Source of the DNA: an uncultured Oscillospiraceae bacterium
GTDB taxonomy: Bacteria > Bacillota > Clostridia > Oscillospirales > Oscillospiraceae
Reading direction: 5' to 3'
Length of the DNA stretch: 8,671 bases
NCBI GenBank assembly: GCA_910583885.1
Contig: CAJUAC010000089.1
Coordinates: 1-8,671, forward strand
The notes below the pieces were generated by a model. It ran no database searches. It was not told where the DNA came from and saw nothing but the letters and a program-made list of their open reading frames with translations. Positions within the stretch are counted from its first letter, which is position 1, and every line of letters begins with the position of its first letter. Both the position numbers and the translations under genes were made by a program. Positions 1 through 6,466 of the stretch are shown one piece after another.

Positions 1-2618
1 GCCAGCTTGTCGATGCCGTGGCCGATCTCCGGGTCGATGTGGTAGGGCCGCCCGGCCAGGATCATGATCCGCTTCCCGTGGGCCCGGGCCCAGGCTACAG
101 CCTGCTCCCCCTGCCTGCGGACCGCCGCCATGTGGGCCGCGTAGGCGGTGAAGGCGGCGTCCACCGCCTTGCGGATCTCCCGTTTCGTGATGCCGGGGAA
201 CGCCGGCCCCAGGCAGGCAAAGAGTTCCTTGGTCAGCTCCCGCTGGTTGTTGATGTTCAAAAACGGGTAGAAGAACCGGACCCGCTCCAGGTCGTCCATA
301 TTCCCCCGGAGCAGCTCGGCGTAATAGGCCACCACCGGGCAGTTGTAGTGGTTATCGCCTGTCCGTTCGTCCACGTTATAGGTCAGGCTGGGGTAGAAAA
401 TGGCATCTACCCCCCGCTCCAGCAGTACCTCCATGTGCCCGTGCATGATCTTGGCCGGGTAACAGGCGGTGTCGGAGGGGATGGAGAACTGGCCCTTCTC
501 ATAAATCCGCCGGGTAGAGGGCCCGGAGACCTCCACCCGGAACCCCAGCTGGGTGAACAGGGTGCGCCACAGGGGCAGCAGCTCGTACATCCCCAGGGCC
601 AGCGGCAGGCCGATGGTCCCCCGGATCTCTGCCCCCGGCTGGGGGGAGAGCAGGGCCTCCCGCTTCCAGGCGTAGAGGTTGGGCAGCTCCTCGGTGTTGG
701 CAAGGCCCAGACCCTTCTGGCACTGGTTGCCGGAGATATATTTTTTCTTGTCCCCAAAGCTGTTGACCGTCAGGCGGCAGTGGTTGGCGCAGCCCTGGCA
801 GACTGCGGCCTTGGCCGTATGTACAAAGGCCGTCAGCCCTTCGGGGGAAATCAGGCCGGAGCGGGGGGCTGATACTGCCTCCATGGCGTACAGCGCCGCG
901 CCGTAGGCGCCCATCAGCCCGGCGATGGCGGGGCGGATGACCTGCTTGCCCAGCTCCTGCTCAAAAGCCCGCAGGACGGCGTCATTGTAGAAGGTGCCGC
1001 CCTGGACCACGACATGGTCCCCCAGTTCATCGGCGCTGCTGGCCCGGATGACCTTGTAGATGGCGTTTTTCACCACGCTGATGGAGAGCCCGGCGGAGAT
1101 ATCCTCCACCGTGGCCCCGTCCTTCTGAGACTGCTTGACGGAGGAGTTCATAAACACGGTACACCGGCTGCCCAGGTTCACCGGGGCGGCGCTGTGCAGG
1201 CCCTTCTCCGCAAATTCCGCCACGCCGTAGCCCATGGACTTGGCGAAGGTCTCAATAAAGGAGCCGCAGCCGGAGGAGCAGGCCTCGTTGAGCATGATCG
1301 AGTCAATGGCCCCGTTTTTGATCTTAAAGCATTTGATGTCCTGGCCGCCGATGTCCAGGATGAAATCCACCTGGGGGCAGAAGTGCTTGGCCGCCGTGTA
1401 GTGGGCAATGGTCTCCACCACGCCCCGGTCCACGCCAAAGGCGGCCTGGATGAGCTCCTCGCCGTAGCCGGTGACAGCGCTGCCCAGGATCTCCACCCGG
1501 TCCCCGCAGCGGGCATAGATGGCCTCCAGCTGCTCCCGGACAATCTCCACCGGGTTGCCCCGGTTGGAGCTGTAGTAGGTATACAGCAGCTCCTTGTCCC
1601 GCCCCAGCAGGGCGAGCTTGGTGGTGGTGCTGCCGCAGTCGATGCCCAGCCAGGCCCCGCCCTGGTAGGTGTCCAGATCCCCCTCCGCCACGGTGGCGGC
1701 GGCGTGGCGGGCGCGGAATGCCTCATAGTCCGCCGGGGAGGGGAACAGGGGAGGCAGGAGGTTGGCCGTGTCCCGGAGAGGGGAGCTGTCTGCGATCTTC
1801 TGCCGCAGCTGGCCCATGGTACAGGTCATGCCGGCATTTTGGGCGTAGAGGGCCGCGCCCATGGCTACGGCAAACCGGCCGTAGTCTGGGAACACCGCCT
1901 GCTCGTCGGTGAGCTTCAGCGTCTCCTGGAACCGGCGGCGCAGGCCCTTGCAGTAGTAGAGGGGGCCGCCCAGGAACAGGACCTTCCCTGTGATCCGGCG
2001 GCCCTGGGCCAAGCCGGCGATGGTCTGGTTGACCACCGCCTGGTAGATGCTGGCGGCCACATCGGCGTGCTTGGCCCCCTGGTTGAGCAGGGGCTGGATG
2101 TCCGTCTTGGCGAAGACGCCGCATCGGGAGGCGATGGGGTAGAGGCGGGTGCTCTCCAGGCTCAGCCCGTCCAGCTCGTCGGCGGTGACGTTCAGGAGGG
2201 TGGCCATCTGGTCGATAAACGCCCCGGTGCCTCCGGCGCAGGAGCCGTTCATCCGTTCGTCTATGCCGCCGTCAAAGAAGATGATTTTCGCGTCCTCCCC
2301 GCCCAGCTCTACCACGGCGGAGGCGTCCGGCTCCAGGGTGCGCACCACCTCGCCGGTGGCGAACACCTCCTGGACAAAGGGGACGCCCGCCCCCTCCGCC
2401 AGGCCCAGCCCCGCAGAACCGGAGATGGCGGCGGTAAGGGGCCGGCTGCCCGCAAAGGGGGCCGCCTCCGCCAGCAGCTCCAGGATTTTCTGGCGCACCT
2501 GGGAGAAGTGGCGCTGGTATTTTTCATAAAGGATCTTCCCGTCCTCCACCAGGACTACCTTGGCCGTGGTGGAGCCGATGTCAATGCCTAGGGTCAGGCT
2601 GCTGTGCTGCTTCATCAT
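1..2618 (-). CDS. Acyl-CoA dehydratase activase-related protein, tandem BadF/BcrA-type ATPase with DUF2229-type domain (partial, C-terminus off the left edge)
   Basis: The frame reads without a stop for 872 codons from ATG at 2618 to the window edge. GGAG lies 7 nt upstream; a second ATG follows immediately at 2615. ATPase domain 1 has the phosphate-binding motif GIDIGSTTAK (residues 11-20), SCAGGTGAF around C127 and SRCGVFAKTD around C166. Domain 2 repeats this: GIDCGSTTTK (325-334), ACSSGCGSF around C447/C451, and SRCTVF around C486. A cysteine-rich link follows (C607, C610, C614, C633), then a DUF2229-like region from about residue 666 containing DTACYPAKIMHGH. Known biology: activases of this family hydrolyse ATP to push an electron from a [4Fe-4S] cluster onto a dehydratase or double-cubane-cluster protein in the anaerobic cytoplasm. 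Full-length relatives are about 1400 residues, so roughly a third is missing. The true substrate protein is unknown, and no dehydratase subunit is visible here. Family assignment is secure; the pathway is inference. Confidence 0.93.
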   Translation of the reverse strand, partial: MMKQHSSLTLGIDIGSTTAKVVLVEDGKILYEKYQRHFSQVRQKILELLAEAAPFAGSRPLTAAISGSAGLGLAEGAGVPFVQEVFATGEVVRTLEPDASAVVELGGEDAKIIFFDGGIDERMNGSCAGGTGAFIDQMATLLNVTADELDGLSLESTRLYPIASRCGVFAKTDIQPLLNQGAKHADVAASIYQAVVNQTIAGLAQGRRITGKVLFLGGPLYYCKGLRRRFQETLKLTDEQAVFPDYGRFAVAMGAALYAQNAGMTCTMGQLRQKIADSSPLRDTANLLPPLFPSPADYEAFRARHAAATVAEGDLDTYQGGAWLGIDCGSTTTKLALLGRDKELLYTYYSSNRGNPVEIVREQLEAIYARCGDRVEILGSAVTGYGEELIQAAFGVDRGVVETIAHYTAAKHFCPQVDFILDIGGQDIKCFKIKNGAIDSIMLNEACSSGCGSFIETFAKSMGYGVAEFAEKGLHSAAPVNLGSRCTVFMNSSVKQSQKDGATVEDISAGLSISVVKNAIYKVIRASSADELGDHVVVQGGTFYNDAVLRAFEQELGKQVIRPAIAGLMGAYGAALYAMEAVSAPRSGLISPEGLTAFVHTAKAAVCQGCANHCRLTVNSFGDKKKYISGNQCQKGLGLANTEELPNLYAWKREALLSPQPGAEIRGTIGLPLALGMYELLPLWRTLFTQLGFRVEVSGPSTRRIYEKGQFSIPSDTACYPAKIMHGHMEVLLERGVDAIFYPSLTYNVDERTGDNHYNCPVVAYYAELLRGNMDDLERVRFFYPFLNINNQRELTKELFACLGPAFPGITKREIRKAVDAAFTAYAAHMAAVRRQGEQAVAWARAHGKRIMILAGRPYHIDPEIGHGIDKL

Positions 2619-2715
2619 ATAAAAACTCCAAGTCCCGCTGGCGGCCGTGCTGGCGGTGTTCCATGCCCCAGGGGGGCTGCTTCTCATTTTGGTCGCAATG
2701 CACCAATTCTTTGGC

Positions 2716-2744
2716 ATTATAGCATAAAAGAAGCACTTTGTTTA
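2716..2744 (-). promoter_or_regulatory. Leftward promoter for the activase (extended -10)
   Basis: On the minus strand TATAAT (2721-2716) is preceded by TGC, giving an extended -10 element. TAAACA (2744-2739) lies 17 bp upstream and matches the -35 consensus at 4 of 6 positions. Transcription would start near 2709, leaving a leader of about 90 nt before the activase ATG at 2618. The -35 is covered by the dyad at 2734-2755, so this promoter is probably controlled by a DNA-binding protein. Seen directly as sequence matches; activity is inferred. Confidence 0.7.
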
Positions 2745-2755
2745 TGGACAAAGTG
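2734..2755. promoter_or_regulatory. Operator-like inverted repeat over the activase -35
   Basis: The arms CACTTTGT (2734-2741) and ACAAAGTG (2748-2755) are exact reverse complements separated by 6 bp. The centre-to-centre spacing suits a dimeric helix-turn-helix regulator. The repeat overlaps the -35 hexamer of the leftward promoter, a position expected for a repressor. I could not match it confidently to a named operator: it does not fit the usual Rex, FNR or CodY consensus as I recall them. Confidence 0.55.
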
Positions 2756-2875
2756 TAAAATATGTGTTAAGGATTTCGGATAGAAAACGCTCAGAACCGC
2801 CAAAAGCTCCCCTTTGCCGCCGCTGGCCCGGGGCGGGGCAGGGGGCTGCTGTTGGAAATTCTGTCCCTGGATGCC

Positions 2876-2904
2876 TTGCAAAGCGCGGCGCCATCCGTTA
2901 TACT
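2876..2904 (+). promoter_or_regulatory. Promoter of the M17 aminopeptidase gene
   Basis: TTGCAA (2876-2881) and TATACT (2899-2904) are separated by 17 bp and match the housekeeping consensus at 5 of 6 positions each. The transcript would begin near 2911, about 40 nt before the TTG codon at 2950. This placement supports TTG as the translation start over the GTG at 2764, which would lie upstream of the transcript. Confidence 0.7.
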
Positions 2905-2932
2905 GGTAAGGATTACCGCCGGCCAACCCGGC

Positions 2933-2943
2933 AGGAGGAGGAG
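2933..2943 (+). promoter_or_regulatory. Ribosome binding site that fixes the TTG start of the aminopeptidase
   Basis: A purine-rich AGGAGGAGGAG run ends 6 nt before TTG at 2950. It is the strongest anti-16S match anywhere in the upstream open frame. It decides the start in the absence of an ATG near the beginning of the gene. Confidence 0.8.
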
Positions 2944-2949
2944 AAGGTT

Positions 2950-4308
2950 TTGAAAATCTACAATAACGAAACAGTCCAGGCCCAGGCGGCCCCCATCCCA
3001 GGGGAGTACCTGCTGGCACGCTACCAGCTCCAGGAGGGGGCCCCGACCCGGATCACTGTGGGGCGCGGGGAGGAGTGGACCCCCCTGGCCTGCAAGGAGG
3101 CCTATGGCAAGGCGGCCAAGCTGGCAAAGGAGCTGAAGTGCGAGAGCTGCCTGTTCGATCTCACCGCCGCAGGTGAGCTGGGCCTGGCAGGGCTCTGCGC
3201 CGCCATGGAGGGCGTCTATGGCGCAAGCTACCAGCAGAAATTTTCCCTCTCGGGCCGCTGGGAGCCGGAAATAGCCTGCTATGCCGGCGGTGAAGGCTGG
3301 CAGGAGGAGGATCTGCGCACAGCCTGCGAGCTGGCCCACTCGATCATCGAGGCCCGGAACCTGGTTAACCGGCCGGCCAATATGCTGATCCCGGAGCAGT
3401 TTGCCCAGGCCCTGGCGGACATGGTGTCCGGCCTGCCGGTCCAGGCCCGGATCTACCGCCGGGATGAGCTGGCGGAGAAGGGCTTGGGCGGCCTGCTGGC
3501 CGTGGGGGACAGCAGCGGCCATCCCCCCGCACTGGCGGTGCTGCGCTACAACGGTGCGCCGGAGAGCAAGGAGGTCCTGGGCCTGGTGGGCAAGGGCGTC
3601 ACCGTGGATACCGGCGGCTATTCCCTCAAGGCCCGGGATTCCATGGCGGGCATCAAGGGCGACATGGCCGGCGGCGCGGCGGTGGCCGCAGCGCTGCGGG
3701 CGCTGGCGGCGGTTGGGGCAAAGGTGAACGCTGTCGCCGTGGTCCCCACCTGTGAAAACCGCATCTCCCGGGAGAGCGCCGTACCTGGGGACGTCATCCA
3801 CGCCTTCTCCGGCCAGACCATTGAGGTGCTGAACACCGACGCCGAGGGCCGCCTCATCCTGGCTGACGCCATCGCCTGGGCGGCCCGGGAGGAGGGCTGC
3901 ACCCGGCTGGTGGATGTGGCTACCCTCACCGGGGCCATCTGGGCCATGCTGGGCTACGTGGCCGCCGGTGTCATGGCCAGCGACGACGGGTGGTACGGCC
4001 GCCTGGAGGCTGCCGCGGCGGTCTCCGGGGAGAAGTACTGGCGGATGCCCGCGTTCAAGGAGTATGATAAGCTCATTGACAGCGACATGGCCGACGTGCG
4101 CAACACCAGCAAGGACGGCTGCGGCGCGATTACCGCCGGCCTCTTCCTCAAGCGCTTTACCCAGGAGCTCCCCTGGCTCCATCTGGACATCGCCGGGACC
4201 GCCAGCGTGAATACGCCGGTCTGGCAGCACCAGACCGCCGGCGCTACCGGCGCGGCGGTGAGCACCCTCTTCCACCTGGCAGCAGGGCTGGAGGGCTGCG
4301 GGCAGTAA
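2950..4308 (+). CDS. pepA: Leucyl aminopeptidase family protein (peptidase family M17)
   Basis: A 452-residue cytoplasmic metallo-aminopeptidase that would remove N-terminal residues from short peptides using two divalent metal ions. The C-terminal catalytic domain is clear. VGKGVTVDTGGYSLK holds the metal ligands K215 and D220 and the catalytic K227. KGDMAGG gives D238. The family signature NTDAEGRL gives D297 and E299 plus catalytic R301. Spacing between these residues equals that of bovine lens aminopeptidase (K250, D255, K262, D273, D332, E334, R336), so the active site looks intact. The N-terminal domain (about residues 1-165) is less conserved, and total length is slightly below the usual 480-500. 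TTG is chosen as start because of the strong ribosome binding site and the promoter just upstream. It is a monocistronic unit: own promoter, strong terminator behind. The peptide importer downstream suggests a role in digesting imported peptides (inference). Exact specificity cannot be read from sequence; the symbol denotes the family. Confidence 0.93.
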   Translation: MKIYNNETVQAQAAPIPGEYLLARYQLQEGAPTRITVGRGEEWTPLACKEAYGKAAKLAKELKCESCLFDLTAAGELGLAGLCAAMEGVYGASYQQKFSLSGRWEPEIACYAGGEGWQEEDLRTACELAHSIIEARNLVNRPANMLIPEQFAQALADMVSGLPVQARIYRRDELAEKGLGGLLAVGDSSGHPPALAVLRYNGAPESKEVLGLVGKGVTVDTGGYSLKARDSMAGIKGDMAGGAAVAAALRALAAVGAKVNAVAVVPTCENRISRESAVPGDVIHAFSGQTIEVLNTDAEGRLILADAIAWAAREEGCTRLVDVATLTGAIWAMLGYVAAGVMASDDGWYGRLEAAAAVSGEKYWRMPAFKEYDKLIDSDMADVRNTSKDGCGAITAGLFLKRFTQELPWLHLDIAGTASVNTPVWQHQTAGATGAAVSTLFHLAAGLEGCGQ

Positions 4309-4343
4309 TTGGGCCCCATTCCCCCCTTATATGGCATCCCGTG

Positions 4344-4379
4344 CGCGGGCGGCAGCGGTAAGGCTGCTGCCCGCGTTTT
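4344..4379 (+). terminator. Intrinsic terminator after the aminopeptidase gene
   Basis: Arms 4344-4356 and 4363-4375 form a 13-bp GC-rich stem with a single G-U pair and a 6-nt loop (GGTAAG), followed directly by TTTT. It lies 35 bp after the aminopeptidase stop, so it separates that gene from the transporter operon. Confidence 0.88.
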
Positions 4380-4403
4380 CTGTTCCTGTCATACCAGATG
4401 GTC

Positions 4404-4428
4404 AATTATTATATTATATATAATAATT
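4404..4428. repeat. AT-only inverted repeat upstream of the transporter promoter
   Basis: Arms AATTATTATAT (4404-4414) and ATATAATAATT (4418-4428) are perfect reverse complements around TAT. It lies about 75 bp upstream of the transporter -35 box and just after the preceding terminator. It may be a regulator or nucleoid-protein site. It could also be incidental in such AT-rich DNA. It lacks the central TTCWGAA of a CodY box. Confidence 0.5.
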
Positions 4429-4504
4429 ATTCGTAGAAGTGTACAAATCAACTGTTACAATTACGTGAAAATCGTAGAATCTGTCTCCTGTCCAACAAAA
4501 TCGG

Positions 4505-4533
4505 TTGACATTTTTTATATAAATAGATATAAT
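4505..4533 (+). promoter_or_regulatory. Perfect consensus promoter of the peptide transporter operon
   Basis: TTGACA (4505-4510) and TATAAT (4528-4533) are both exact housekeeping consensus hexamers with the optimal 17-bp spacer, which is itself AT-rich. Start of transcription is expected near 4540, giving a leader of about 150 nt before the lipoprotein ATG at 4691. So strong a promoter suggests that control is exerted afterwards, in the leader, or by a repressor. Confidence 0.88.
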
Positions 4534-4579
4534 TCAACCATCATTCTTAGCAAGAAATACAACGCCTTTCCCAGCCAGT

Positions 4580-4597
4580 GCACGGGACGTCCCGTGC
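4580..4597 (+). promoter_or_regulatory. Perfect 18-bp palindrome in the transporter leader (7-bp hairpin with ACGT loop)
   Basis: The sequence GCACGGGAC followed by its exact reverse complement forms a gapless palindrome about 40 nt into the predicted transcript. As RNA it folds into a GCACGGG/CCCGUGC stem closed by an ACGU tetraloop. As DNA it could be a repressor site downstream of the promoter. Guanidine-II (mini-ykkC) riboswitch hairpins have similar GGG-ACGR-CCC tips, but here the fourth loop base is U, not a purine. Confidence 0.6.
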
Positions 4598-4598
4598 G

Positions 4599-4641
4599 CC
4601 TGCGCTCGACGGAGTCAAGCGCAGGACGGCCCTGTTTTTTT
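4599..4641 (+). promoter_or_regulatory. Leader hairpin and overlapping alternative hairpin before a T7 tract (possible attenuator)
   Basis: CCTGCGCT (4599-4606) pairs perfectly with AGCGCAGG (4618-4625), with a further GAC/GTC pairing inside the loop. Its 3' arm overlaps CAGG (4622-4625), which can instead pair with CCTG (4631-4634) immediately before seven Ts (4635-4641). The two pairings exclude each other, as in an attenuator. The second stem is only 4 bp, however, so termination efficiency would be low. The function is inferred; only the pairings and T tract are seen. Confidence 0.4.
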
Positions 4642-4690
4642 GTGAATCCGCATGAGCGGTTTACAATAATTTAAATTGGAGGAATTGAGA

Positions 4691-6325
4691 ATGAAGAGAG
4701 TTTTGACCTTCCTGCTTGCTGCTGTAATGCTCTTGAGCCTGGCCGCCTGCGGCGGCAACGGCGGGAGCAACGCACCGGCAAACAACACACCCTCCGGCAA
4801 TGCGCCGGCCAGCAACCCGGAGCCCAGCACCGGCGATCCCGCCCCCGCCAGCTCCGGCACCAAGGATTTCGTCGTTGCCATGCAGGCTGACACCACCAGC
4901 CTGGATCCCCATATCGGCAGCAACGGCAACTCCAACCAGGTCCTCAACGAGATGTATGAGACCCTGCTGACCTTTGACGCTGACACCAATGTCATCCCCC
5001 TGCTGGCCAAGGAGTGGTCCGTGTCTGAGGATGGCCGCACCTACTCTTTCGTCCTCAACGAGGGCATCACCTTCCACGACGGCGAGCCCTTCACCGCCGA
5101 GGCCGTGCGCGCCACTTACCTGCGCGGCATGAACGACCAGACCCTGAGCCTCTACCGGAGCGTCAAGGACTGGGAGGATGTAAAGGTCACTGGCGAGTAC
5201 TCCTGTGATATCATCCTCAAGGAGCCCAACAACACCTTTATTAATAAGATCACCCAGACCCGTATCGTCTCCCCCAAGGCCCTGGCCCGTGAGGACGTGG
5301 GCGATTACCTGGCGAAGAACTCCGCCGGTACCGGCCCCTATGTCCTCTCTGAACGCGTGGACGGCGGCTACACCAAGATGGTCCGTAACGACAACTACTG
5401 GCAGGAGGGCCCCAAGGTTGACTCCCTGACCTTCAAGGTTGTCCCTGAGGACGGCTCCCGCCTGGCTATGCTCCAGACCGGCGAGGCCCACGTGGCCATC
5501 CCCGTGCCCCTCACCGACACCGCTACCATTGAGAGTGATCCCAACCTCGTCCTGGACGTGGTCCCCGGCATCACCTACCGCTATGTTACCCTGAACACCG
5601 AGTGGGCCCTGCCCGACGGCCGCAAGCCCTTTGCGGACAAGCGCGTCCGCCAGGCCCTGAACTACGCCTTTGACAGCGAGGCCTACGCCAAGGTCGTTTT
5701 CAACGGCTACGCTGTGGAGCCCACCTCCATCTTCTCCACCGCCATCCTCTACCACGCCCCCCAGACCCCCTACAAGGTCGACCTGGAGAAGGCCAAGGCC
5801 CTGATGAAGGAGGCCGGCTTTGAGGACGGCTTCGATGTGGAGATCATCGTAGACAACACCTCCCTGGAGCAGAAGGGCGCCACCTTCGTCATGCAGCAGC
5901 TTGGCCAGATCGGCGTGAACGTGAAGCTCCTGCCCAACGAGTCCACCGCCAACGCCGAGCTGACCAGCGCCCCCCTGGAGAGCACCAAGGTCCAGATGTG
6001 GTACGTCAACTGGGGTTCCGGTTCCTACGAGGCCGACGGCTCCATGCGTTCCATCCTCCACGGCGAGAAGTTCCCGCCTGACGGCTACAACACCGCTTTC
6101 TGGAACAACGCTGAGTTCAACCAACTGCTGGACGACGCGCTGAAGATGGGCGACACCAACCAGATCGCCGAGGCCTATGCCCAGGCACAGGCCATCGCCT
6201 GGGAGGAGTGCCCCTGGATCTTCCTGGGCAACGACGAGAGCGTCGCCGCCTACCGCAGCAACGTCACCGGCCTGATCTACAAGCCCGCCGGCACCTATGT
6301 GTTCCGTACCGTGGGCCTGGAGTAA
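4691..6325 (+). CDS. Peptide/nickel-type ABC transporter substrate-binding lipoprotein (SBP_bac_5 family)
   Basis: A 544-residue extracytoplasmic binding protein that would capture the ligand and deliver it to the membrane permeases encoded next. The signal is MKRVL, then a hydrophobic stretch ending in the lipobox LAAC, with C20 as the lipidated cysteine. A Gly/Asn/Pro/Ser-rich tether (about residues 21-56) follows. The mature fold shows hallmarks of the DppA/OppA class: TSLDPH near the start, LAKEWSVSEDGRTYSFVL and GITFHDGEPFTAEAV in the first lobe, then GTGPYVL and further on DKRVRQALNYAFD. Length fits the family. ATG 4691 is chosen because GGAGG sits 8 nt upstream and a proper signal peptide begins there. 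An in-frame TTG at 4676 would overlap the ribosome binding site. It is first in the operon behind a consensus promoter and structured leader. The ligand could be di- or oligopeptides, glutathione, nickel or another solute; peptides are most likely on general grounds. Confidence 0.95.
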   Translation: MKRVLTFLLAAVMLLSLAACGGNGGSNAPANNTPSGNAPASNPEPSTGDPAPASSGTKDFVVAMQADTTSLDPHIGSNGNSNQVLNEMYETLLTFDADTNVIPLLAKEWSVSEDGRTYSFVLNEGITFHDGEPFTAEAVRATYLRGMNDQTLSLYRSVKDWEDVKVTGEYSCDIILKEPNNTFINKITQTRIVSPKALAREDVGDYLAKNSAGTGPYVLSERVDGGYTKMVRNDNYWQEGPKVDSLTFKVVPEDGSRLAMLQTGEAHVAIPVPLTDTATIESDPNLVLDVVPGITYRYVTLNTEWALPDGRKPFADKRVRQALNYAFDSEAYAKVVFNGYAVEPTSIFSTAILYHAPQTPYKVDLEKAKALMKEAGFEDGFDVEIIVDNTSLEQKGATFVMQQLGQIGVNVKLLPNESTANAELTSAPLESTKVQMWYVNWGSGSYEADGSMRSILHGEKFPPDGYNTAFWNNAEFNQLLDDALKMGDTNQIAEAYAQAQAIAWEECPWIFLGNDESVAAYRSNVTGLIYKPAGTYVFRTVGLE

Positions 6326-6408
6326 TTGCCAAACGATCCATCGCGCCAGCGAAAATCTAACCCCGGGTAATGTCTCAGCACGTATAAAGCGTGGGTTCTA
6401 AGAATTCG

Positions 6409-6448
6409 GGAACGGAGTAGGAACCTCTCCTGCTCCGTTCCTCATTTT
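6409..6448 (+). terminator. Intercistronic hairpin between binding protein and permease (partial terminator or mRNA stabiliser)
   Basis: GGAACGGAG with AGGA (6409-6422) pairs with TCCT and CTCCGTTCC (6428-6441) across one U-G wobble, giving a 14-bp stem with a 5-nt ACCTC loop. Only a weak TCATTTT tail follows. A strong stem with a poor U tract in this place commonly lets part of the transcription through. It can also protect the upstream mRNA, so the binding protein is made in excess over the membrane parts. Either role is inference. Confidence 0.65.
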
Positions 6449-6466
6449 GAGAGGGAGGTATAGAAA

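Larger units (their letters stand above)
2619..2949. other. Divergent intergenic control region
   Basis: About 330 bp separate the divergent activase and aminopeptidase genes. The left part (2619-2709) would be the roughly 90-nt untranslated leader of the activase. The AT-rich centre (2709-2765) carries the leftward promoter and a dyad. The GC-rich stretch 2765-2875 shows only C-run/G-run pairing potential (about 2810-2852) and no convincing gene. The right end holds the aminopeptidase promoter and its short leader. The aminopeptidase frame stays open upstream to a GTG at 2764, but I treat that part as non-coding because a good promoter and a strong ribosome binding site lie inside it. Confidence 0.7.

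Noticed and set aside
1014..2591. Plus-strand frames of 525 codons (1014-2591) and 284 codons (18-872) opposite the activase
   Set aside because: Both are shadows of the activase frame, which runs open for 872 codons with two full ATPase motif sets.
2764..2949. N-terminal extension of the aminopeptidase from GTG 2764
   Set aside because: A likely promoter (2876-2904) and strong ribosome site (2933-2943) lie inside it. The added residues are Arg/Pro/Gly-rich and unlike an M17 N-terminus.
2791..4275. A 494-codon minus-strand frame opposite the aminopeptidase
   Set aside because: The plus-strand frame has every M17 catalytic residue; the antisense frame has no recognisable domain or good start context.
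4404..4428. CodY operator for the AT-rich dyad
   Set aside because: It lacks the central TTCWGAA core; only the flanking AATT ends resemble the CodY box.
4599..4641. Plain intrinsic terminator formed by the 8-bp hairpin and T7 tract
   Set aside because: Nine bases separate the stem end (4625) from the T tract (4635), too far for a standard terminator, so it was recorded only as a possible attenuator.
4309..4674. A 121-codon plus-strand frame in the gap before the transporter operon
   Set aside because: It spans the terminator, the AT-rich island and the consensus promoter, has no ribosome site, and its translation shows no coherent composition.
4676..4690. TTG 4676 as the start of the binding lipoprotein
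   Set aside because: It lies within the ribosome binding site region, and the added residues would precede a complete signal peptide that starts at ATG 4691.
4661..6124. A 487-codon minus-strand frame opposite the binding-protein gene
   Set aside because: Gly/Val/Leu-rich shadow translation with no motif. The plus strand carries a complete lipoprotein with signal peptide and family signatures.
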